This document shows positions 12,501 to 21,630 of a stretch of DNA of 64,000 bases, in pieces. The number at the start of each line of letters is the position of its first letter. The stretch's first letter is position 1. The stretch is from NCBI GenBank assembly GCA_037127315.1, contig JBBBDQ010000443.1:1367001-1431000 (forward strand), read 5' to 3'. This DNA comes from Ascarosepion bandense. Lineage: Eukaryota; Mollusca; Cephalopoda; Sepiida; Sepiidae. Below the pieces are notes generated by a model. It was not told where the DNA came from. It saw nothing but the letters and a program-made list of their open reading frames with translations, and searched no databases. Made by a program: the position numbers and the translations under genes.

Positions 12501-15500
12501 GCAACTAGGTCCCACCCTTTTACAGTTAAACAAATAAGATGTAACTGTAAATTCTACTCCAACAGCTTCTTTTCTCGCACTTCCCGCCTGTGGAACTCCC
12601 TTCCACAAATCTGCTTTCCCGACAGTTACAATCTCCAGGTGTTTAAATGTAGGGTCAATAGACACCTCCTATCACACTAACTCCCAACTATTCTCAGAAC
12701 ACTCTCATCTACCCAACCCTCATTCTCGGTATCCTTACCCGCCTATCACCCACCCTCTGACATTTCCTATATTTAATCAGCCTTTCTCCACTCTACGTAG
12801 CCCCCTGCGCAGTAGTGGCAGTGACATACCTTGCTCGGAGTGAAACGCTTATAAAAAATTAAAAAAAAACGTTCTAATACATAAAAAAATAAAATTGTGA
12901 ATTTAATCTTTTTGTGATTTGTATATAATTGTATCATTTTGGGAATTGTGTTTCTTCTTATTTTTTTTAGGTTCCAAAAAATAATTCCTGACCTGCAACT
13001 TCTTCAATTTGGTGCCTCTCTAGGAATCTCCAGACTTGCCATCCATTTTGGACTTCTTGAACAACCTTTGAGAGAAGAAACAATTTCAGATGTTATTAAA
13101 AATAGACAAGTAAGACAACTGTTATGGATATTACACAAGGAAAATATATTTTGAAACCTTTTAATAAGTAAAGAACATGTTATATACAGTACTGTTCAAA
13201 ATAAGAAACCAATTTAATCAAATTTAGTTTTTGTTCACTGTAATTTCCAGAGGATTTCAAAACCTTAGCTTTTGAAAAAATTGAAAAACTTTCATGGAAA
13301 AATGTTATTCAAGGAAAACATTTTATTAAAAAAAAAATGCCAAATAAAAGAATAGGTATTCAGTATCATTTTTTAAATTTAATAAAATAAGAATTGTACA
13401 TTTGAAAATAATTTGTAACTATCACAAGGAAGTATAGAGATGTTTCTTTTTAATAACTTTAGCATACTGATGTCTAGAAAACAGAAAAAAATTCCTTGCA
13501 CAGATTTGGCATAATTTATTTATCTTCAAATTTTTCTTACAGATCCTTTAAGAATTTAAGTTTAATTCCATAACATTGTTTCCATTTATTTTTCCCAAGT
13601 TCTTGACAGGATTTCTGATTTAACTTAAAAGAACTATGTGCTAGCCATCTCGTTCTCTTCTTCATAAACATTTTTCACTCATTTATCAGTAGGACATGGG
13701 GACTTGTTTTGCAGCATATTGTTTGGTTAGGAGGTGTTCATAGAAAAGTAATGACATGTTGCTTCCTTAAGTTGAGATATTTTTACTGTGCTATTAATTC
13801 TCAAAAAAAGTTCAACAACCTCAGGGGAAAATATTCACTCTACCCCACCATATTTCTTTTCCTTCCAAACTTTTTTTAACACAGTTTGGTTTAAAAAATA
13901 TGTTATTTTACAATGTCCAACAAACTATTTGATATCAGATCCAACTAAGAGACTTTAGACTGATTTTCAACCTTGTAAATAAACATGTTCATTTGCATAT
14001 TAAAGCTTTGTCTCCTTAATCTTTTTTTTTTATTATTTATAATAGGTTTATCAGCTGGAGAAAAATGTTTCAGTTCAAATTTTTTGGGACATCTATATGG
14101 CAGCTCAACTTCTTGTTGATTTAAATTTTGAAATTCCTGATGTAATGTTGAAGGAGATAAGCCATGACATTAGTTTGTCTTCCCTAAAGGTTGCTTTATC
14201 TGACCTGCTGTTTTTCTTTTTTTTCCGAACAAAAGATTTTGTTTCACCCTGTATTTATTTACAAAATTCCATTCTTGGATTATCTCTCTCACTCTCTCCC
14301 TCTAAAGAGACTGACTTATAATCAATCTCCATCTTGGCAATTCATTATTCAATTGCCAAACATGTCAATTTTGCTAGTGTTTGTCAGAAATTTCTAGAAC
14401 TTAACAAAACGTAAGATCATTCTCTTAATTTAATAATAGGAACTGCATTTGAATAAATTGTTCACTTATTTTCATTAGGACCCTATTATATTTATCAAAG
14501 CAGAATATGAGGCGTTGCCTCACTGGTTGATCATTACTACAGAATAGTGAGTTCAATCCTCACTGAGTGCCCCTATATTCAACATTAAATAATCCAACAA
14601 GAGTTGTCCTGCCATAAAACCAATGAACCTAATAAAAACATGGGATTGAATTCAATGATATATACTAATACCAATGATATATACTAATACCAATTTGTGA
14701 AGAAAACTTTTGATTTTAAAATCAAAAATTATCACAAACTCTAGAAAAAAAAAGGAAAAGTACAGCCAGTATTAATCATTGGTTGCTGCTCATCCGATCA
14801 GCTTATCTGCTTGTAATAAATTTCCAACATTTGTGAGTGATTATTCCATATAGAAAAGATACTTGGTGGTCAACTAACATCATTGTTAATTGGTCACTTG
14901 GTAGGATTATAGTTTTAAATATCTCTTGTAATAATTTTGTAAATTTTAAATGTAATTTTTTTTCCGTTTCACTTTTCTTTGTTTTATTTTCTGTTATTTT
15001 TCTTCAGCTAAACTATATACTTTTTTCTTCTAGAAATTTCTTCTCTGCCATCCAAAACATTTAAGTTCAGCTGTTGATGAACACCATTTTGTAAATGAGT
15101 CAATTGCCCAAATACGGTGAGAGATTTGTCTATTTTTTGATTCTCTTTTGTTAAGAATTTTTATTAACAAAAAACGAAAGATATTTTTACCATTTTTAAT
15201 CTATTTTTAATAAACTTAAATATATGAAATATACAAAGTGCATTTTTCATTCTGAGATTAAGAATTTGGGATTTAAAACTGTAGAATTACTGAAGCTTTA
15301 TGAGCTTAATGGGAGAATTTAATTTTGGCATTTCAAGTTTCTTGAAATCAAAGTTGAATGCTACACCACATTAGATGAAATAGAAACTGATTTTTAAAAT
15401 GCCATATAAAAATACTGCCATCCCATAATTATTGCAGTTGCATACACACCTCATATGCAAAATATAAGAAACTATTATGAGACAGAAGTAGTATATTTTT

Positions 15501-18030
15501 CTGTCTCATAATGATTGTTACATTTGCATACACATTTTATACTCAAAATCTTCGAACCTTCTTTTTGTAGTCCGTCAGTTTGCCCCAGCTGCTGCTGATT
15601 GTTGTAGTTACAGGTTGTAATTGAAATGTTTGTCCATTACCACTATGGGAAGGAAAGGGTGTGATGACACAGAGGCAATGTTTTTGTAGGCATCCATCAC
15701 ATCTTTTAATCTAAAATTTGTTTTAGATAAAACTGAATTAAAAATAATTTGATATTAAGATAATGAATAAATGCTGACTAAATCAATAGAAATATACCAA
15801 AGTTATATGCATGTCTAAAATTAACTTTGATCATGAGAAACCTGGATTCACAGTTTATGGAAATAAAAACAAATTCTAAAAACATGAAAAGAAATTATTC
15901 TTCTTTTTAATGATCTAATTACTGACGGTTTTAAAAGCTTTAGACATGATTATCATTTGAGAGTGATGGGGTTTTCATCTAAAAACAAAAAACATCTGGT
16001 TTCATTTATTTTCAGATTGGCTCGAATAATGAAAAATCTTCCTAAAAATATGACTTTGACAGTAATTTCTGGAAATATGTATGATACAAGTTTATCATGG
16101 CAGTTAAATGAGGTTTGTTGCTTTAAATTTTTTTTTTTCTTTCACATGAACTCTTGTGGACTGGAAAACGGTTACCATTCGAGCGACGTGGTAGTAATTT
16201 TAAAAGTGGTGTCACCATTATAAAGTAGACCTGTTGTCCAATCCACCACATTTATAATAAAAATAACTCAGAGAACAATATAACAAGAATAACAACAATG
16301 TCTTAAACATAGTTACAGGATTGATTAATTTGTGCATGCAAGATATAGTGGAGAAAGTTCTCTCTTGGATGTTGAAGAAAATGTATCAATGTTCATCCTG
16401 GAAGAGTTCCTGAAAAAAGGAAATATGATATTTGTACTCATCAGTTAAGTGCCATACGTGATACACGCTTGGGTGATCATGCCTCAAAAGAGACATGACT
16501 GACTGGGCAGAAGATTATTCCGCAGTAGGTTGCCATTGCTTTCTGCGGTAGACTGGTTGTTGACCAAGGCTATAGAACCCAATCTGTCCTGCTATTTAAC
16601 CCATAACTTGAAGGAAGAGATGAATTAATACCTTTCCCAAGGGTATTTGTGCGTCAGTGAATGCAATGGATTCAACTGGAATTTGAACTCAGCTCCCCGA
16701 TTTCTCATTCCGAGCCAATATCCACTGCACCACAACAACAACAAAAAAAAAAACACTGCATGGAAAGTTGTGCTCTTTCAAGTGTAGGTGATTTTAATAT
16801 AAGTGTAGGTGATTTTAATATAAGTGTAGGTGATTTTAACATAAGTGTAGGTGATTTTTAAGTTTTTAATGAATGCTGGACAATTTCCTCAGAGATGAAG
16901 GAAAAACTTGACACAACAGAAATGCGGTTCTACAAATACATGCTATGAATACCATAGATAAACATGCAAGCAGTGACAAAGTCTTGGAGATAATGGAAAC
17001 AAAAAAGACATTTATACTTAACATCTGAAAGAGAAAGCTGAAATTTCTAGGGCACATAATGAGGAAAGAGGGCTTGGAAAATTTGACACTCCTAAGACAT
17101 TGAGGGCAAGAAAGACAGAGATTTTTCTGATTGCTTCACAGTCTGCCATTGCTAAGAATAAATTAGTTTTTTCCTTTACCCCTCCACCCGTATTGTTGTT
17201 TTTAATTTCTTTGTTCTAGCATTGACTGTGAAATATTGTAACCATGTCTCAAAAAACTCGGATTTATTCTCAGTAGTAGATAGAAGGACTATACATACAA
17301 GTTTATGTGTTCAGATGGAAAGGGGACAAGACTTAATTGCAATATCACCAAAATTAGTTTGGTTATATTTTACTTCACTAGCCATCTATAATAATAAGGT
17401 TTCCTACTTGAACGCCCTCCTTCAGTAGTAGAAGGATTATAAATGTAAATGAGACCAGACTTCATTTCAATATCGCTATGGTAACTTTCTCATCTTAATT
17501 TTTATTCGACTTGTATTCATTTCCACTTTTATTACTGACTTTCTGTTGCTGTCTCTTGGTCTCTTGTTTTGTTTATGTATGCACCACACACAAGATTTCT
17601 TTTTTTTTTCACAAACATAGGAAATATTTTTAATTAGATTCTGTTGACTTATCCTGTTGAGTTTTAGTACAATGTTCTATCACAAACTATCCTTCTCATC
17701 TCAAGTTATACATTATTTAAGGATGATATTATAGTGATTAGAACATAACTTTTTAAATTCTTTTTTTCTTTGAATTTTGAAATTTCTCAACTTAATTTAC
17801 AGATTATCCCAAAATGTTAACTCATTTCTAAAACTATATTTTTTTTTATATTTTTTTTTTGTTAGGCTTGGGTCCGAGGTGAACGGATGCTAATCCAGAA
17901 ATTTTTCAGCAGTGCAAATCACATAATCGTGAATGATGCTGACCATCACATGATCTACAAACAACCATCGGCTGTCATCAAGCCAATTCTTGAAGTCGTA
18001 CAGAACTGGAGAAACCAACCAGCAGCGTGA
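6469..18030 (+). CDS. alpha/beta-hydrolase-fold protein, 3' six exons (partial gene)
   Basis: Join 6469-6549, 12971-13109, 14046-14189, 15034-15116, 16016-16112, 17866-18030. The phases (1+78+2, 1+138, 144, 81+2, 1+96, 165) give one 235-residue frame to a TGA. The frame opens with a strand-like segment (GLVMINP, residues 4-10) of the kind that follows the nucleophile elbow, then a helical cap. A VISGNMYD motif follows, whose Asp172 is the likely catalytic acid, and an NDADHHM motif holds the likely catalytic His208. The order strand-Asp-His-final helix is standard for serine hydrolases of this fold. The Ser elbow and oxyanion exons are missing and probably lie left of the window. An NDRG-like non-catalytic member is an alternative, but Asp and His are both present. 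Substrate is unknown. All introns start GT and end AG; the 14189 donor (gttgct) is weak. Confidence 0.8.
6593..6700 (-). mobile_element. RTE-type LINE 3'-end scrap
   Basis: The stretch around 6658-6690 (catatcccctcaggacatag, then gcgatcatgg) matches the 3' terminus of the RTE-type elements at 46130 and 47090 in the same orientation. Only the terminal few dozen bases are recognisable. Confidence 0.5.
6821..7123 (-). mobile_element. tRNA-derived SINE, family 1
   Basis: Read on the - strand it starts with a tRNA-like head (box A around gtggtgcagtg, box B in the ttgaattccat region). It continues through the conserved body (aacccaatctgtcct and gcagtaggttgccattgctt seen in complement) to a (TGAC)n 3' end at 6821. 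It is moderately diverged and directly abuts a LINE fragment. Confidence 0.88.
7124..8025 (+). pseudogene. Dead CR1/Jockey-like LINE, RT region
   Basis: A degenerate copy of the reverse-transcriptase part of the LINE at 10266. Recognisable in order are [20 protein letters not shown], a PPQGLILGPMQF-like block, YADGTTVYS, and the C-terminal region up to VASLC. Stops, frameshifts and small deletions break it. The active-site YADD has become YADG, so it is inactive. It is 5' truncated. Confidence 0.88.
8611..8918 (+). mobile_element. tRNA-derived SINE, family 1, near full length
   Basis: The head has box A-like gtggtgcattggctatcgg and box B-like aagttcgaattcc, with their spacing kept. The body reads ataggacagattgggttct through gcaatggcaacctactgcgg. 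The end reads tatggcacttaactaactgactga. A pol III promoter is therefore plausible in the head. Confidence 0.92.
9011..9189 (+). mobile_element. SINE family 1, 5'-truncated
   Basis: Only the body and (TGAC)n tail are present, starting at the ccagctatgagtcaaata segment. The tRNA head is absent, so it has no pol III promoter. Confidence 0.9.
9216..9435 (-). pseudogene. Reverse-transcriptase relic, 3' part (Penelope/GIY-YIG-like class, tentative)
   Basis: On the - strand, one frame reads INQLSSNLKIFNENKNV and a second reads YNKALQESDFKDKL. Together these continue the reverse transcriptase relic at 9769-10060 after a frameshift. The family (RTs with a YRDDG-type catalytic loop followed by INxRINxLSS and YxxALxxSG blocks) is recalled, not searched. 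Downstream domains are gone. Confidence 0.6.
9436..9768. mobile_element. Insertion with promoter-like boxes (solo LTR or MITE?)
   Basis: About 330 bp interrupt the RT relic, flanked by TATATA on both sides (9430-9435 and 9769-9774), which look like a target duplication. Inside, two CCAAT words (caccaatag, aaccaatcagg) sit 30-60 bp before gtataaaaggcggcc, a good TATA box on the + strand. There is no ORF. The ends are TTGTGCAG and TTGTTGC rather than clean TG...CA, so LTR status is unproven. Confidence 0.5.
9769..10060 (-). pseudogene. Reverse-transcriptase relic, catalytic part
   Basis: The - strand encodes YPDGGLTFIPNSNGP, where a YRDDG-type catalytic loop would stand, then IHKKIIRAFKLLGFKI, NYLDITINLND and a SNHP-like NPNHPNTIIKH. 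The order of blocks matches a family of eukaryotic RTs often joined to a GIY-YIG nuclease (Penelope-like class by recollection). The catalytic Asp pair is degenerate (PDGG), an in-frame stop precedes it, and the 330-bp insertion at 9436 splits it from its continuation. Confidence 0.6.
10266..12862 (+). mobile_element. CR1/Jockey-like LINE, 5'-truncated, young
   Basis: It starts inside the apurinic-endonuclease domain at GDFNAHH (about 10272) and runs through the reverse transcriptase to a 180-base pyrimidine-rich 3' UTR. The UTR ends in the conserved block with 'agtagtggcagtgac', 'ccttgctcgg' and cgcttataaaaaa. Codon integrity over 800 codons implies recent insertion. A partner copy at 55758-57562 is nearly identical. 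It lies in sense orientation inside the hydrolase intron. No clear target duplication was found. Confidence 0.93.
10269..12680 (+). CDS. LINE ORF2: endonuclease C-terminus plus reverse transcriptase
   Basis: An open frame of ~803 codons without a start Met at its truncated 5' end (first Met at 10341). The frame is open from at least 10266. Endonuclease parts include GDFNAHH and SDHAVV. RT blocks appear in order: [70 protein letters not shown] (catalytic Asp pair) and the thumb ([11 protein letters not shown]). The C-terminus has the SRLWNSLP...[12 protein letters not shown] signature. It copies LINE RNA by target-primed reverse transcription. With the 5' endonuclease half gone, this copy cannot mobilise itself. 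Its codon use is markedly more GC-rich than the host sequence around it. Confidence 0.93.
   Translation, partial: [803 protein letters not shown]
12971..13109 (+). CDS. alpha/beta hydrolase exon 'b'
   Basis: The acceptor is tttttttag and the donor gtaaga. It encodes 46 residues of the cap or lid region (FGASLGISRLAIHFGLLEQP), rich in hydrophobic residues, plus the base closing the split Trp codon. Confidence 0.8.
13110..14045 (+). other. Intron of the hydrolase gene
   Basis: AT-rich intron. A word at 13186 (acagtactgttcaaaata) resembles a Tc1-type terminal repeat, but no partner end was found. Confidence 0.7.
14046..14189 (+). CDS. alpha/beta hydrolase exon 'c'
   Basis: The acceptor is ttataatag. 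It has 48 whole codons including QIFWDIYMAAQLLVDLN, helical in character. The donor gttgct after AAG is poor, but the phase-0 join to 15034 is exact. Confidence 0.72.
14190..15033 (+). other. Intron of the hydrolase gene with SINE head relic
   Basis: It contains at 14510-14580 (+) a tRNA-like stretch, cactggttgatcattac followed by gtgagttcaatcctcactg (box B). This matches the head of the SINE at 44496-44755. The rest is AT-rich, with a duplicated aatgatatatactaatacc near 14657-14690. Confidence 0.6.
15034..15116 (+). CDS. alpha/beta hydrolase exon 'd'
   Basis: The acceptor is tcttctag and the donor gtgaga. It encodes KFLLCHPKHLSSAVDEHHF and ends two bases into an Arg codon closed at 16016. 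Confidence 0.8.
15117..16015 (+). other. Intron of the hydrolase gene
   Basis: No recognised element. A loose direct repeat (agaaactattatgagacag and a similar word) lies near 15470-15540. Confidence 0.7.
16016..16112 (+). CDS. alpha/beta hydrolase exon 'e' (catalytic Asp)
   Basis: The acceptor is tattttcag and the donor gtttgt. It encodes the beta-strand MTLTVISGNMYD, whose final Asp is the expected acid of the catalytic triad. Confidence 0.82.
16440..16733 (-). mobile_element. tRNA-derived SINE, family 1
   Basis: Full-length type copy on the - strand. The (TGAC)n end is near 16440 and the tRNA-like head ends in ccactgcaccacaa at 16733, next to a CAA/A-rich run. Confidence 0.9.
16780..16860. 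repeat. 21-bp tandem repeat, four units
   Basis: Four near-identical copies of aagtgtaggtgattttaatat. The 21-bp period keeps one frame open, but no gene context is seen. It lies between a SINE and an RTE fragment. Confidence 0.9.
16863..17110 (+). pseudogene. RTE-type LINE fragment, RT C-terminal region
   Basis: Translates in broken frames to ECWTIS-like, RLEATEMRFYKYML-like, then KFLGHIMRKEGLENL. This is the same block order as the copies at 39690-40490 and 46130-46730. Stops and frameshifts are present. Confidence 0.78.
17111..17865 (+). other. Last intron of the hydrolase gene, distal part
   Basis: It contains a weak internal direct repeat (agtagtagatagaaggactat versus agtagtagaaggattat, near 17272 and 17426) and a strong polypyrimidine tract before the acceptor at 17865. 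Confidence 0.65.
17866..18030 (+). CDS. alpha/beta hydrolase terminal exon (catalytic His)
   Basis: The acceptor tttgttag follows a long T tract. It has 54 codons and TGA. It encodes AWVRGERMLIQKFF, a strand HIIVNDADHHM with the expected catalytic His, and the C-terminal helix (AVIKPILEVVQNW). Confidence 0.85.
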   Translation, partial: AWVRGERMLIQKFFSSANHIIVNDADHHMIYKQPSAVIKPILEVVQNWRNQPAA

Positions 18031-18575
18031 CTAGAATCGGGCTATGCCATGAAACTAAACCTTTATAATTACTGACGGGGTCAGACTATCATTGTAAGCA
18101 GTCAGGATATTTTGCTAGAGCAGCTGTGAACTGCCACTGAATTTGTTTAAAAGCCGTTTGCATTTTCTTTCACAAACAGTAACGTTTTGAAGAAAAATTT
18201 GAAAATTTACATCCTTCAACATTTGGGTAGGTGTGCATATGAAATGCCGTTGACAAGTAATGCCCATCAATGAAGCATCGCAAATATCTGCATTTAATAA
18301 AGAATGCTTTTAGATTAGAATTGCACACTATATAAAATGTTTAAATTTTGGTAATTTCTAAATATATTGCCAGTGGAATAAACCTGTGATTGTCATTTAC
18401 AAGATGAGGAGTTATGAAACACTAAAAGAATTTATTTGTACTAAACACATTTAATAAGTAAACTAGGTCAAATTATCCACTTTTCCTGTTGAAACCTGAA
18501 GAAATGCTAATGCAAATTTCTCTCAAAAGATTTGTATACAGTTCTACAAATAAAGTAAAAGATTAAATCAAAAGT
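18031..18575 (+). other. Probable 3' UTR with three AATAAA signals
   Basis: AATAAA occurs at 18296-18301, 18377-18382 and 18549-18554 downstream of the stop, so alternative polyadenylation is possible. The transcript end is not determined. Confidence 0.55.
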
Positions 18576-19017
18576 TATAAAATACTTTTGCAGTCACATA
18601 AGTCATTATTTTTTTTTTCTCACTTGCTCTTATGATGAAGTTGGGTCTTTTTACTAAGTGATAATAAAAATATTAAATGGAATCCTTTTCTTCTCAGACT
18701 TAAAATCCATTGTTGAACTAAACTTATTAATTTTCTTTTAAAATTAAATTTACTGTAATGTGTTAGAAAATGTAATTTTCAAAAAGACAACAGGCTAAAA
18801 TAATATAAAAAGTAAGTGACCAAAATTATTTTTCTTTTATTTAATTTTCAGAATCAAAGAATTTAACAGCAGTAACCAACTCTGGATAATTTTATGTTAC
18901 TTTTTGTAGTTTTTGGTCAATCCATATTTAATCACTCTAATTATAAAATTTTTGTTTGTTGGCTCAAGTTTACCTTCAAATTATTATTAACATAAAATTT
19001 CTGTATTTTTAAAAAAA

Positions 19018-19335
19018 ATTATCCATTTCACCCCAAGCAAGACAATGAAGTCATGCTACAAAGATGCAAGGGAGTTACTGAGAATAAATAAAAATAAAAA
19101 AAACGATATTGAAGAGAAAAGACTGAAACAGAAACAGGATTCATGGACTTAGATGATGATGATGATTAATATTGCATTTAAATGTTTGAAAATTGTAGTT
19201 GACAGAAAAGGAAGGAGCTGGAAGAGAGAGTTTCACATGCAAGAATTGCTCCGAAAGAAATTATTAGAATATAACTATATGGTTATACTTTGCAATTTCC
19301 GCAATAAATTGATGAGACCTAGCTACTAATCTAGT
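19018..19335 (-). mobile_element. CR1/Jockey-like LINE 3' end
   Basis: On the + strand, atttcaccccaagcaagaca is the complement of the LINE 3'-terminal block. The sequence continues through attgcatttaaat (complement of the FKCN coding word) to gatgagacctagctactaatctag. It is a diverged subfamily shared with 22974-23999. Confidence 0.8.
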
Positions 19336-19336
19336 C

Positions 19337-19500
19337 AGTCAGTTAAGTGCCATACATGATACACGCTTGGACAATCATGTCTTTTTCAATTCATGACTGA
19401 CTAGGCAGAAGATTTTCTAGCAGTAGGTTGCCATTTCTTTTTGTGGTAGACTGGTTGCCAACCAAGGCTATAAAACCCAATCTGTCCTGCTATTCAATCC
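19337..19500 (-). mobile_element. SINE family 1, tail half
   Basis: Starts tcagtcagttaagtgccata and ends at caatctgtcctgctattcaa. The tRNA head is missing. Confidence 0.85.
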
Positions 19501-19512
19501 TTTTATTCATAT

Positions 19513-19803
19513 CAGTCAGTTAAGTGCCATTTGTGATACATGTGTGGGTGATCATGTCTCTTTTGATCCATGAGTGCCTAGGGCAGAAAGTTTTCCTGCA
19601 GTAGGTTGCCATTTCTTTCTGTGGTAGACTGTTTGCCAACCAAGGCTACAGAACCCAATCTGTTCTACTATTTAACCCATAGCTGGAGAGAGAAGAGATG
19701 GATTAGTACCTTTCTCAAGGGTATTTGTGCATAAGTAAATGCAATGAATGTAACTGGAATTTGAACTCAGCTTTCCAATTTCTCGTTCCAAGCCGATATC
19801 CAT
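19513..19803 (-). mobile_element. SINE family 1, diverged
   Basis: Nearly full length, with the body seen as accaaggctacagaaccc and the head ending around ccgatatccat. Many transitions are consistent with an old copy. Confidence 0.85.
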
Positions 19804-19884
19804 AGAGTTGGTAGGCAGAATCGTATATCTTGATTATTGGGTTTGTTGGAATGATTCACTCTTTTATTTGTAAATATTTTTACG

Positions 19885-19985
19885 AGCATACGATATTTGC
19901 ACGTAAGTGAATGCAATGAATTCAACTGGAATTTGAACTCGGCTCTTTGATTTCTCATTTTGAGCTGATATTCATTACACCCCAA
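19885..19985 (-). mobile_element. SINE family 1, head fragment
   Basis: Only the tRNA-like head and adjacent body (gcacgtaagtgaatgcaatg, ttgaactcggctct, tattcattacaccccaaag). Confidence 0.75.
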
Positions 19986-20452
19986 AGCACATGCACTTAA
20001 ATTCATTAAGTCAATATATCAAAGATGAATGCACATTAGTTCATGAGTTTTTTTTTTCTTAGTTATTTTTTTTTATTGTAAAATTAGATTAAGTTCGGCA
20101 TGACAAAATCAGAGATGTTGCTGTGTCAATATATTCTCATTTAGATACACTTTGTGCTAACTGAAATTTTTGAAACTATAAAATTATTTTGAATTTTGAG
20201 AATAACGTTTTGTGTTTAAACACATATTACAAAAGTACATTTTTTATGTTATGATATATTTGATCCTTTATTTATTTTCCCCTTTTTTGTTTTTAATCTA
20301 ATTTAAGGGATTATTTTTTAGTGTTCGTATTTTTATAAATAGATTAGCTATTGAATAGTTATAGAAATTCTATAATAATTTGGCAAATTATTGAAAAAGG
20401 AAAAATGCTGCCTGTTACAAGCTGTTTAGATTTGAGAAAGTAGATTTAGTCT

Positions 20453-20650
20453 TTTTTATCATTTCATCCCAAACAAGGCAATAAAGCCACTAAGACACAA
20501 GGTGTTGCTGAGTCTTGGAGAATATGAACAAAATATACTAGTAAGGATAGAACAAACAAGAATTAAGATAAAAAATAACGATTGACATTGCATTTAAATT
20601 TTTGGAGGTCATGGTTGAGCAATCTGATCCTTATCGAACTTGAATCTTTT
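20453..20650 (-). mobile_element. CR1/Jockey-like LINE 3' end
   Basis: atttcatcccaaacaaggca followed by attgacattgcatttaaat is the complement of the LINE 3' terminus and last coding words. It is a short, old fragment. Confidence 0.7.
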
Positions 20651-21553
20651 ATAAAGAATTTCAATATTTGCACTTTACTGTGTCTTGTAGATTTGACTCT
20701 GAAGATCTCAAAACCTTTTCAAAACAATAATGAATTTAATTTTATTATATTTTTTTAAAAATTGTGTTCTAATTTATAAACTTCGAATTTTTAATCCATT
20801 CACTTGTATTGTTTGTTTTTTTTATTTTTTTATTAGTCAATTTAATATTGCAGTTATCACTGCATTTCTTTTCAACTACAATGTCAACTTTTATTTTAAA
20901 ATATTATCAGCAATACGTTTAATTATGTTGAATGAATTATATGTTCTTATTTTTACTTATATTTTGTTTGTTTGAAAGTCAGTAAATGCTGAGTAAGTCT
21001 TTTTCTTTTGTTTTTAATCATTTGAAAAAAAAAATTATTTTGAAATTGGTACAATAGATTTTTCTCCCACTAAAATTCAATGTCTTCAATGAAGTGAACA
21101 AAATTTCTGCTTAAACCAAGAGAGTTTATCTCCCTTTATTTGGATTTTAATGACTTGGTTGTTTTAGGAGATTTCAAAGTAAAAATCAAATTTTTTTATT
21201 ATTAAAATAATCTTTTTGCTGTAAAATGTGAGAATCAAAGTTTTGTACCTGACTGACGTTATAGACAGGATAATATATAAAAATATAAAATCATTTCCAA
21301 CACTAGTGACCAACTATCATCTAATGAACTACAATACTGAACTGTACTAAAACATGATAGCTTTTGTGTAGTAATGTAAAGTGTTTTTACTATGACTACT
21401 TATAATAAAGATGTTAAAATAAAAATATTATGCTATAAACTGTGGATAATTACTCAATTTGTTTTTGCTCTTACTCAGAGATATCATGCCATAGATGTAG
21501 GATAGTATGTATGTGTATATATGTGAAAAGTGTATGTATATAATTATAAATAT

Positions 21554-21555
<2 letters not shown>
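20651..21555. other. AT-rich spacer, no feature seen
   Basis: T-rich sequence. The 81-codon open stretch at 20730-20975 is low-complexity hydrophobic translation of AT-rich DNA and is not supported as a gene. Confidence 0.6.
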
Positions 21556-21592
<37 letters not shown>

Positions 21593-21630
21593 ATTTGTTA
21601 TATATATTATATTATTTATATATTATATAT
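21556..21630. repeat. (TA)n microsatellite and flank
   Basis: TA run followed by AT-rich derivative sequence up to the SINE head. Confidence 0.9.

Larger units (their letters stand above)
6550..12970 (+). other. Large intron of the hydrolase gene
   Basis: A 6.4-kb intron with donor gtatgt and a T-rich acceptor ending ttttag. It is filled by SINEs on both strands, a dead LINE (7124-8025), a broken reverse-transcriptase relic (9216-10060) and a young LINE in the sense direction (10266-12862). The young LINE ends only ~108 bases before the acceptor exon. Confidence 0.75.

Noticed and set aside
13186..13215. Tc1-type element starting acagtactgttcaaaata
   Set aside because: No complementary end within the intron, so similarity to a TIR alone is not enough.
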